Part shown: positions 1 to 5,571 of the stretch, in pieces
Numbering within the stretch: the stretch's first letter is position 1
Layout: each line of letters opens with the position of its first letter
Assembly (NCBI GenBank): GCA_007117185.1
Contig: SKHA01000080.1
Span: forward strand, 1 to 12,819
DNA from: Spirochaeta sp.
GTDB taxonomy: Bacteria; Spirochaetota; Spirochaetia; DSM-27196; Alkalispirochaetaceae
Direction of reading: 5' to 3'
DNA length: 12,819 bases
The notes under the pieces: generated by a model
Told to the model about the DNA's origin: nothing
Seen by the model: only the letters and a program-made list of their open reading frames with translations
Database searches by the model: none
Translations under genes and position numbers: made by a program

Positions 1-246
1 CGGGAGCTCCGGCTCCCAGGCGGAAATTGCCGCCACCATCTCCCGGTCGTTTGGCCGGGAGGAGCCGGTGGTGAGATCCACCGAAGCAAAGACGGTCACC
101 GCCGTGGCGGCGGGGCGATCCCCAACCAGCACCAGATGGTGCAGGGTGACGCTCTTGCCGCCGATTCTGGCACATCTGGTCAGTACTTCCACCTCTTCAA
201 ACGGTCCAATCTGGCTCAGGTAGTCAATCGAGACGTGGACCACCAT
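1..246 (-). pseudogene. C-terminal half of a frameshifted hotdog-fold acyl-CoA thioesterase (partial, leaves window)
   Basis: Reading the minus strand from the ATG at 246-244 gives MVVHVSIDYLSQIGPFEEVE and onwards, continuing open to the window edge. This is the second half of a YbgC/4HBT-type hotdog domain: the beta-strand pattern (V-x-I-D-Y-L, then E-V-E-V-L-T-R and K-S-V-T-L-H-H) is what normally follows the active-site helix. The ATG shares one base with the stop of the upstream N-terminal half (TGATG). Adding a single base at the junction would restore a continuous protein reading ESRRLMVVHVSIDYL, so the two pieces are most simply one gene with a one-base deletion or a sequencing error. 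A GGAGGAG lies 11 bases before this ATG, so separate translation by reinitiation is possible. The thioesterase family assignment is fairly safe; substrate is unknown. Confidence 0.7.
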
Positions 247-464
247 CAGCGTCGAGACTCCTCCATCCCGGCGGAAAACTGCCCGGCATCAAGCAGGTAG
301 CGCACCCGGGCATCCTCAATCCATCCAAGGTAGGCTTTGTTGTTTACGTGGCGGTACAGATCCAGGTCACCGAAGCGCACGCTGTAGTGACGGTGGTGTC
401 TGTACCGGCCGGGGTCCCGGGAAACGACCCCGGAATCCCCTGGGATCTCTGACTGGGCTCTCAT
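246..464 (-). pseudogene. N-terminal half of the same hotdog-fold thioesterase, ending at a premature TGA
   Basis: From the ATG at 464-462 this frame encodes 72 residues ending in ESRR and TGA (248-246). It contains the diagnostic 4HBT/YbgC segment: HYSVRFGDLDLYRHVNNKAY, followed by LGWIEDARVRYL. In this family the Asp of the xDxD...HVNN loop is catalytic and the helix after it carries the dimer core. The protein stops just before the beta-sheet half, which is present in the next frame (1-246). The open frame extends upstream to 605, but that extension runs through the promoter of the divergent ABC operon and reads unnaturally, so I prefer the internal ATG. There is no clear Shine-Dalgarno before it. 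The gene is divergent from the ABC operon, and the inverted repeat at 523-558 could affect it too. Confidence 0.72.
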
Positions 465-518
465 CTTCGCAGGGTACCACAGGCCCCCAAAAAAGTCGCC
501 GAAATTCCGCCCAAACCC

Positions 519-547
519 TTGCTGTCTTAGTGTACCACTGATATAGT
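519..547 (+). promoter_or_regulatory. Sigma-70-type promoter of the ABC transporter operon
   Basis: TTGCTG (519-524) and TATAGT (542-547) are separated by exactly 17 bases, a near-consensus housekeeping promoter. Transcription should begin near 554, leaving a short leader that carries AAGGAG (566-571) five bases before the ATG of the ATPase gene at 577. The -10 element and spacer lie inside the inverted repeat at 523-558, so a bound repressor would block polymerase. Confidence 0.72.
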
Positions 548-558
548 ACACCAAGACA
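523..558. promoter_or_regulatory. Inverted-repeat operator, probable site of the operon's own GntR/YtrA-type repressor
   Basis: TGTCTTAGTGTAC (523-535) and GTACACCAAGACA (546-558) form a 13-bp inverted repeat with one mismatch around a 10-base spacer. The central part has the GTGTAC...GTACAC form, and YtrA-subfamily regulators are known to bind GT/AC-ended dyads of this kind ahead of their ABC operons. The repeat covers the -10 and most of the -35 to -10 spacer. The encoded GntR protein (2263-2631) is the natural candidate ligand-responsive repressor. The symmetrical placement between divergent genes means the thioesterase promoter may also be covered. The repeat is seen directly; the binding protein is inferred. 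Confidence 0.75.
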
Positions 559-576
559 ACGCGCAAAGGAGCGATT

Positions 577-1464
577 ATGACAGATACGATGACCGCCAAG
601 GTCATTGCCGGTCTTGAGGGGGTGCGCTTCGGTTACCCCCGGCGGAAGCCCCTCTTCGAGAGCCTGGACTACCGCATCCGCAGCGGCGGGGTGGTGGGAC
701 TTCTGGGCAAGAACGGCGCCGGTAAAACGACCCTGCTGAAGCTCATTTCGGGTGTTCTCTTTGCCCAGGCAGGCCAGGTCACCCTCTTCGGCGACCCGGC
801 AGAGCAGCGCCGCGCCGCCACCCTGGCCAGGATCTCCTACATCCCCGAGCAGTTCGAAGTACCCCAGATACGGCTCAGAGAGTACATCACCGTTCAGGCG
901 GGGTACTTTCCCCGGTTTGACCGCCAGATGATGGAGCGGTTCCTCCAGCGCTTCGAGGTCCCCGGTAACGAGTATCTCAGCGAACTCTCTTTTGGACAGC
1001 AGAAGAAGGTCCTCATCGCGGCGGCTCTGGCTACCGGTGCCGAGCTGGTCATCCTGGACGAGCCCACCAACGGCCTGGATATCCCCTCCAAGCAGATCTT
1101 TCGGCGGATGGTCGCTGAGGCTGCCGGGGACAACCGCACGGTGATCATCTCTACCCACCAGGTGAAGGACGTGGAGAACCTGATTGATCCAATCGTGGTC
1201 CTGGATGAGGGCAGGATCGTCCTGGACGCCACCATGGAGCAGATCACCAGCGGCGTAGCGATGCGTCGTTTCGCTACCGAAGCGGAGGCCGAGCAGGCGG
1301 GTGCCCTGGCGGTGGAGTCGTACCTTGGAACGGCGGTTGCCCTGGTTCCGGCAACTGCGGAAGGCGGCGAACCCCTCTCGGGCGCCCTCGACCTGGAACT
1401 GCTTTTTCACGGGGCGGTGACCCGGGGCGCCCAGCTGCAGGCTGCCTGCGGAGGTGTGGCATGA
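577..1464 (+). CDS. ABC transporter ATP-binding protein (YtrB-like)
   Basis: This 295-residue protein is a complete ABC ATPase. Visible motifs are Walker A GLLGKNGAGKTT (41-52), Q-loop YIPEQ (88-92), signature LSFGQ (137-141), Walker B ELVILDEP (156-163) and the H-loop STH (192-194). It would hydrolyse ATP on the cytoplasmic face of the membrane to drive the permease encoded next. About 80 residues beyond the nucleotide-binding core form a less conserved C-terminal extension. The start at 577 is supported by AAGGAG five bases upstream; an ATG four codons later has no site of its own. Its stop overlaps the permease start (ATGA, 1461-1464), implying coupled synthesis. The best family match is the ATPase of GntR-controlled YtrA/YtrB operons, often linked to envelope stress; the substrate cannot be read from sequence. 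Confidence 0.93.
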   Translation: MTDTMTAKVIAGLEGVRFGYPRRKPLFESLDYRIRSGGVVGLLGKNGAGKTTLLKLISGVLFAQAGQVTLFGDPAEQRRAATLARISYIPEQFEVPQIRLREYITVQAGYFPRFDRQMMERFLQRFEVPGNEYLSELSFGQQKKVLIAAALATGAELVILDEPTNGLDIPSKQIFRRMVAEAAGDNRTVIISTHQVKDVENLIDPIVVLDEGRIVLDATMEQITSGVAMRRFATEAEAEQAGALAVESYLGTAVALVPATAEGGEPLSGALDLELLFHGAVTRGAQLQAACGGVA

Positions 1465-2261
1465 ACCGCTTCATCTGGGCCCTCCGACACGAGATCGCCC
1501 TGCATCTGCGCAACCTGATGGTGATCGCGATGGCCGTTGCCGGGTCGATGATGCTCTTCCGGATGCTGCCGTGGATTCAGAGCGTCCAGGTTTTCAACGT
1601 GTGGAGCACCTTCCCGGCGGTGACAATTATCACCGGGGTGATCATCACCGCCGGAATATTCCAGGAGCTCCGTTCACCCGGGCACCGGATAGAGCTGCTC
1701 CTTCGTCCGGCTTCGGTGCTGGAGAAGGTGGGGGCCAAGCTTCTGGTCTCCACCGTCCTGTTCTGGCTGCTGATGACGCTGGCCCACCTTGCGGTCTCCG
1801 TGGTGGCGGCGCTGCTGTACCGCCTGGCCGGGGGCGACGCGCCGCTGGTAGGGTTCTTCAACGAGGGGTACTGGCTGGTGATGGCCCTGGAAACGATGCC
1901 GGATTTTCTTCCGGTACAGGCGCTGTTCTTCTTCGGGGCGGTGTACTTCCGCAAGAACCCTGCCGGGCGGACGATGCTCTCCCTGGTGGGGTGGCTCTCC
2001 ACGTACGTGGTGGCCGGGGTGGTGGCGCTGCGGTTCATCTTCGCACCGTACTTTCCTGGTGACGGGAGATTCGGTCACCGGCACATTCCCGGCTTCGAGA
2101 TGGGTGGCGACCACGGGTTGCAGCTTGACGGGCAGGTCTGGCGGGAGATCGTTCCGGGGATCTTCCAGAACCCGGAGCTGCTGTACAATCTCCTGCGGAT
2201 CTCCGTGGTCCTGGTCTTCTGGGCGCTGGCGTTCCTGCGCTTCCGAGAAACGGAGGGCTGA
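1461..2261 (+). CDS. ABC transporter permease (ABC-2-like membrane subunit)
   Basis: This 266-residue protein has about six hydrophobic segments (near residues 18-37, 52-68, 92-120, 148-164, 172-196 and 245-262), as expected of a compact ABC-2-type permease. The stretch around residues 70-95 (RSPGHRIELLLRPASVLEKV, followed by GAKLL) resembles the cytoplasmic loop typical of these permeases, with 'lLRPaS...Kll' between the second and third helices. It would pair with the ATPase encoded immediately upstream, with which it overlaps by four bases. GGAGG at 1450-1454 is six bases before the ATG. A hydrophilic loop of about 40 residues (198-240) before the last helix is rich in Gly, His and Asp. 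Substrate and direction of transport are unknown. Confidence 0.85.
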   Translation: MNRFIWALRHEIALHLRNLMVIAMAVAGSMMLFRMLPWIQSVQVFNVWSTFPAVTIITGVIITAGIFQELRSPGHRIELLLRPASVLEKVGAKLLVSTVLFWLLMTLAHLAVSVVAALLYRLAGGDAPLVGFFNEGYWLVMALETMPDFLPVQALFFFGAVYFRKNPAGRTMLSLVGWLSTYVVAGVVALRFIFAPYFPGDGRFGHRHIPGFEMGGDHGLQLDGQVWREIVPGIFQNPELLYNLLRISVVLVFWALAFLRFRETEG

Positions 2262-2262
2262 G

Positions 2263-2631
2263 GTGGACTTTGACAACAGCCGTTCGATATACGAACAGAT
2301 CCGGGAGTTTGTCGTCACCGGTATTCTCACCCACCGCTGGCGGGAGGACGAGCGTCTGCCTTCGGTACGGGAACTGGCGGTGGAGCTGGGGGTCAACCCC
2401 AACACGGTGCAGCGCAGCTACAGTGTGCTCCAGGAGGAGAACCTGATCCAGAATCAGCGCGGGGTGGGGTACTTCGTCGCTCCCGACGGGGTGGTGCGGG
2501 CCCGGCGGCTGCAGCGGCAGCACTTCGAGAGTGAGACCCTCCCCCGGGTCTTTGCAACGATGCAGGCGCTGGAGTTCACTCCGGCGGAATTTCAGGGAGC
2601 CTGGGAGCGATGGCAGGGAGAACAACGATGA
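2263..2631 (+). CDS. GntR-family transcriptional regulator, YtrA subfamily
   Basis: The protein starts at a GTG (2263) one base after the permease stop, with GGAGG at 2252-2256 placed correctly; an open frame extends further upstream but that part only shadows the permease. The 122-residue product has a GntR winged helix-turn-helix: IYEQIREFVVTGIL (9-22), LPSVRELAVELGVNPNTVQR (32-51) and the wing RGVGYFV (66-72). There is only a short helical tail (about 80-122) and no ligand-binding domain, which defines the YtrA type (about 120-130 residues). Such proteins usually repress their own ABC operon, and the inverted repeat at 523-558 is the obvious target. It is unusual that the regulator is the third gene rather than the first. 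Confidence 0.9.
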   Translation: MDFDNSRSIYEQIREFVVTGILTHRWREDERLPSVRELAVELGVNPNTVQRSYSVLQEENLIQNQRGVGYFVAPDGVVRARRLQRQHFESETLPRVFATMQALEFTPAEFQGAWERWQGEQR

Positions 2632-2750
2632 TGGTTAAATGGACAAACCGGGCGCTGCTGGGGCTGTACGCCCTGGGGCTGATTGTAATGATCGCAACGA
2701 TGGTGGTGATCCGCTTTCGTCTGGACCGGCTGGTTCAGATCACTCTCTGA
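2628..2750 (+). CDS. 40-residue single-pass membrane protein at the end of the ABC operon
   Basis: The ATG at 2628 overlaps the regulator's stop (ATGA) and has AGGGAG (2615-2620) seven bases upstream, so it looks properly coupled to the operon. The product has a basic N-terminus (MMVKWTNRA), one hydrophobic helix (about residues 9-28: ALLGLYALGLIVMIATMVVI) and a charged tail RFRLDRLVQITL. By the positive-inside rule both ends carry positive charge, so topology is unclear. A second ATG at 2631 is a possible alternative start. I do not recognise a family. Position and translational coupling suggest a small accessory subunit of the ABC complex or a membrane partner of the regulator; this is inference. 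Its last 11 bases overlap the convergent DAHP synthase gene. Confidence 0.68.
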   Translation: MMVKWTNRALLGLYALGLIVMIATMVVIRFRLDRLVQITL

Positions 2751-4053
2751 GCAGCTTGCCCAACAGAAACGCCATTTCCATGCTCTGGGTATAGTTCAGT
2801 CGGGGGTCGCACCAGCTCTCGTAGTTGCGGTCCAGGTCCGCCTCGCCCAGGGGGACTGCCCCTCCGGTGCATTCGGTAACCTCGTCGCCGGTAAGTTCGA
2901 AGTGAACACCATTTACGATGCTGCCGGCGACGCGGTGCACCCCGAAAGTGTGCTCCAGCTCCTGGAGAATCGCGGTGAAGGTGCGGGTCTTGCGCCCCCC
3001 CGTGGTGGCCACGGTGTTGCCGTGCATGGGGTCGCAGCTCCAGATCACCGGGTTTCCCTCTTCACGGGTTACTCGCAGCAGTTCAGGCAGCCGCGTGTGC
3101 ACCCGGTCCGCCCCCAATCGGGTGATCAGGGTGATCCTCCCGGGGGTGCGCTGCGGGTCCAGCAGGCGCAACAGTGCCGCCAGGTGATCAGCGGTCATCT
3201 CCGGTCCCACTTTGATCCCCAGGGGGTTTGCGATCTGCCGCAGGTAGTCAACGTGCCCCTCATCAACGCCGTTGGTTCGCGCTCCCAGCCATACCGTGTG
3301 CGCCGCCAGGTTGTAGAGATTACCGGTGGCGGGGTCGCGCCGGGTCATCGCCTCCTCCCAGGGAAGGTGCAGCGCCTCGTGGGAGGTGTAGAAGTCGATG
3401 TTGCCCAGGCTCTCCTGGTTGAGCCCGCCGAATGACTCCATGAACGAGATCGCTTCCAGAATGCGGTCCACCACGTGGCGGTACTCCTGCCACTGCGGGG
3501 TGCCTTCCATGGAGGTCAGGTCCCACGCCAGGGGGTGGTGCAGGTCGGCAAAACCGCCGGCGATCATCGCCCGGATGTAGTTGTGGGTGGCAGCGGCGTG
3601 AAAGTACCCCTCCAGGAGCCGCCGCGGGTCGGGGGTGCGGTTGTCGCCCCGGGGGTCAAAGCGGTGCACCGGGTCGCCCCGATAGGTGAGCACCCGGCGC
3701 CCCTGGATCTGTTCGAACTCCTGGGAGCGTGGCTTGAAGTACTGCCCGGCGATACGCCCGATCCGCAGCACCGGCATCCGCGCGGCGTGAGTCAGGACCA
3801 CGCTCATCTGCAGCAGAATCTTGATCTTGTCGGTGATCCTCTCGGCGGTGCAGTCTGAAAAGCGCTCCACGCAGTCCCCCCCCTGGAGGATGAACGCCCG
3901 ACCCTCGCTCACCGCTACCAGGCGGGTTCGCAGCTCGTCCACCTCTCCGGGGAAGACGAGAGGGGGAAAGCCCTTGAGCACCGCCAGGACGTCCTGAAGT
4001 GCCGCAGAGTCGGGGTAGTCGATCTGGTGCTGCCGGAGCGGTGTATCTGCCAT
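2740..4053 (-). CDS. 3-deoxy-7-phosphoheptulonate (DAHP) synthase, class II
   Basis: This enzyme condenses phosphoenolpyruvate with erythrose 4-phosphate, the first step of the shikimate pathway, in the cytoplasm. The 437-residue protein shows the class II (plant/actinobacterial) signatures: QGGDCVERF (57-65), GRIAGQYFKPRS (99-110), KVGPEM (281-286), DPMHGNT (341-347), HFELTGDEVTEC (384-395) and WCDPRLNY (414-421). The four metal ligands known in the Mycobacterium tuberculosis enzyme (Cys, His, Glu, Asp) correspond to C61, H344, E386 and D416, with nearly identical spacing. The N-terminus is about 26 residues shorter than in M. tuberculosis, where N-terminal elements contribute to aromatic amino acid feedback. 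The gene stands alone, without other shikimate genes in view, and its 3' end overlaps the 40-residue ORF by 11 bases. Confidence 0.95.
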   Translation of the reverse strand: MADTPLRQHQIDYPDSAALQDVLAVLKGFPPLVFPGEVDELRTRLVAVSEGRAFILQGGDCVERFSDCTAERITDKIKILLQMSVVLTHAARMPVLRIGRIAGQYFKPRSQEFEQIQGRRVLTYRGDPVHRFDPRGDNRTPDPRRLLEGYFHAAATHNYIRAMIAGGFADLHHPLAWDLTSMEGTPQWQEYRHVVDRILEAISFMESFGGLNQESLGNIDFYTSHEALHLPWEEAMTRRDPATGNLYNLAAHTVWLGARTNGVDEGHVDYLRQIANPLGIKVGPEMTADHLAALLRLLDPQRTPGRITLITRLGADRVHTRLPELLRVTREEGNPVIWSCDPMHGNTVATTGGRKTRTFTAILQELEHTFGVHRVAGSIVNGVHFELTGDEVTECTGGAVPLGEADLDRNYESWCDPRLNYTQSMEMAFLLGKLLRE

Positions 4054-4059
4054 GGCAGG

Positions 4060-4071
4060 CAGTGTATACTG
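4060..4071. promoter_or_regulatory. Near-palindrome with back-to-back -10 elements between DAHP synthase and the exported protein
   Basis: CAGTGTATACTG (4060-4071) is a 10-of-12 palindrome in the 24-base divergent gap. It contains TATACT (4065-4070) on the plus strand, seven bases before the ATG at 4078, and TATACA (4068-4063) on the minus strand, nine bases before the other ATG. Neither strand shows a good -35. If these are real -10 boxes, both transcripts start at or within a few bases of their start codons. Confidence 0.4.
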
Positions 4072-4077
4072 TGAGGC

Positions 4078-4938
4078 ATGAAGATTTCACCTGTGTTTCG
4101 ACTGGTTCTGATCGTTGCATTTCTTGTGGTGCCCCTGGCTGTTGCCTCGGCTCAGATCGTTCTGAGCCAGAATCTGGCGGCATCGGTCTTCCCGGTAGGC
4201 GCGTCCGCGGGTACCCGGGTGTTCTATTCGCTGCCGCTGTACGGCGGGCCTGAAGCAGGTCTTACCGGGGTGCTCTGGGACAACGCCCGGGTGGAGGCCG
4301 GTATCAACAACCAGCTGACCCCGGCGTTTGACGACCTGGGGGTGGAGCTCTTTGTGGAGCCCATTGCGGTGATGGATCTGCGGGTGCGCTTTGCCCGGCG
4401 CTGGGTCTACGATACCCTCGGGTTCGGGTTCATCCCTCTGCCGGAGGGTGGGGTCAGCGCCCCCCCGGCGTACGACGGTGACACCTTCAGCCGCAACGGC
4501 ACCGTCCTGGAGATCACCCCCCGGGTGAAGGCCGCTGCAGGACCCTTTGTCTTCCTGAACGCGCTCATGTTCCGGCAGGTGCGGATGGACCTCCGGGAGG
4601 GCGAGTCCGGGTGGTTCTACGAGCCGGTATCGGACGAACCGGTTCGCAGCGACGACTGGATCATCCAGAACGGTACGATCCTGTTGTACACCATCCCCAC
4701 CGCCACGGATGACCAGGTTCTGGCGGGGCTGGACAACACGCTGCTGTGGGTCACCGGGGACGAGCTGCGGCGCTGGCGCATCTCAGGGATGTTTGTCTGG
4801 GCCACACAGCGGGTTGTCCCGGGGGCGGAATTCTCCCTGGCGGTCCTGGTAGGGGGGTACCCCCGGCACCGGGCGTATCGCCTGGAGTCCGGGGAGGTCT
4901 ACGCAGCGCTGCAGACGGGGCTCACCTGGCGCTGGTAG
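4078..4938 (+). CDS. Exported protein, probable outer-membrane beta-barrel, function unknown
   Basis: The 286-residue product begins with a textbook signal peptide: a positive N-terminus (MKISPVFR), a hydrophobic core (LVLIVAFLVVPLAV) and a signal peptidase I site after ASA (residue 25). The mature part has no further hydrophobic helix. It alternates polar and aromatic residues in short strands and ends in GLTWRW; a terminal aromatic residue is the usual recognition signal for barrel insertion in outer membranes. I do not recognise a family. The start has GAGG only one base upstream and a TATACT seven bases upstream, so the message may be leaderless. It is not obviously in an operon: DAHP synthase is divergent and efp convergent. 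It may be a pore or a structural barrel; a periplasmic beta protein is the alternative. Confidence 0.78.
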   Translation: MKISPVFRLVLIVAFLVVPLAVASAQIVLSQNLAASVFPVGASAGTRVFYSLPLYGGPEAGLTGVLWDNARVEAGINNQLTPAFDDLGVELFVEPIAVMDLRVRFARRWVYDTLGFGFIPLPEGGVSAPPAYDGDTFSRNGTVLEITPRVKAAAGPFVFLNALMFRQVRMDLREGESGWFYEPVSDEPVRSDDWIIQNGTILLYTIPTATDDQVLAGLDNTLLWVTGDELRRWRISGMFVWATQRVVPGAEFSLAVLVGGYPRHRAYRLESGEVYAALQTGLTWRW

Positions 4939-4949
4939 GGCGGCGCCAG
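4926..4949. terminator. GC-rich hairpin at the convergent gene ends, possible bidirectional terminator
   Basis: CTGGCGC (4926-4932) pairs perfectly with GCGCCAG (4943-4949) across a 10-base loop that contains the stop codon of the exported protein. It lies where that gene and efp converge, 18 bases apart. There is no T-run on either side, so it is not a standard intrinsic terminator; it may serve as a 3' stabiliser or weak terminator. Confidence 0.35.
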
Positions 4950-4956
4950 AGCTCAG

Positions 4957-5520
4957 TCAGTCGTTGACCCGCTCCACGTAGTCACCGGATTCGGTGTTGA
5001 CCCGGATCTTGTCGCCAGTCTTGATAAAGATCGGCACCTGTACGGACAGCCCCGTCTCCACCACAACCGTTTTGGTGGCTCCGGTGACGGTGTCTCCCTT
5101 GACCGCGTCGGGGGCGTCGGTGACGGTGTATACCACCTTCATCGGGATGATTACGTCGATGGGGGTGCTGTCCCACATGATGATCCGGTACTGATCCCCT
5201 TCCTTCAGGTACTTGCCTGTCTCCGCAAGAACGTCTCCGGGAATCTCAAACTGATCGTACGTCTCAGCGTCCATGAAATGGTAGGACGATCCGTCTACGT
5301 ACATGAACTGGCCATCACGGTCGAACACATCAGCAACTTCCACGTTGTCACTGGTCTTGATCGTCTCCTTGAGAACCGATCCGTTCTTGGCGTTCTTCAG
5401 TTTGCACCGGGTGAACGCCGCACCCTTGCCGGGATTCACAAACTCTCGCTCCGCCACAAGATACGGGTCTCCCTTGAAGAGGATATACATCCCCTTCTCA
5501 ATCGCGCCACCTTTAATCAT
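4957..5520 (-). CDS. efp: Translation elongation factor P
   Basis: EF-P binds between the P and E sites of ribosomes stalled on consecutive prolines and promotes peptide bond formation. The 187-residue length is typical. The N-terminal KOW-like domain has the loop FVNPGKGAAF with Lys32 at its tip, the residue that EpmA-type enzymes beta-lysylate. The two OB-fold domains follow, with the conserved MYVDGSSYHFMD (73-84) and the C-terminal PIFIKTGDKIRVNTESGDYV segment. The start is supported by GAGAGGA about six bases upstream. The gene lies 51 bases downstream of epmA on the same strand, so the two are probably co-transcribed. No lysine 2,3-aminomutase (EpmB) or EpmC gene is in the window, so the exact modification is not shown. 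Confidence 0.96.
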   Translation of the reverse strand: MIKGGAIEKGMYILFKGDPYLVAEREFVNPGKGAAFTRCKLKNAKNGSVLKETIKTSDNVEVADVFDRDGQFMYVDGSSYHFMDAETYDQFEIPGDVLAETGKYLKEGDQYRIIMWDSTPIDVIIPMKVVYTVTDAPDAVKGDTVTGATKTVVVETGLSVQVPIFIKTGDKIRVNTESGDYVERVND

Positions 5521-5571
5521 ATCTGTTCCTCTCTTTGGTATTTCATCGTAAATGGGTATCTGCCGGGCATA

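Noticed and set aside
465..605. N-terminal extension of the thioesterase with a hydrophobic start that resembles a signal sequence
   Set aside because: It runs through the divergent promoter, the operator repeat and the first codons of the ATPase gene, so the hydrophobic stretch is a by-product of AT-rich promoter DNA.
367..1410. 347-codon minus-strand frame opposite the ABC ATPase
   Set aside because: The ATPase has every expected motif on the plus strand, and the antisense translation has no recognisable domain.
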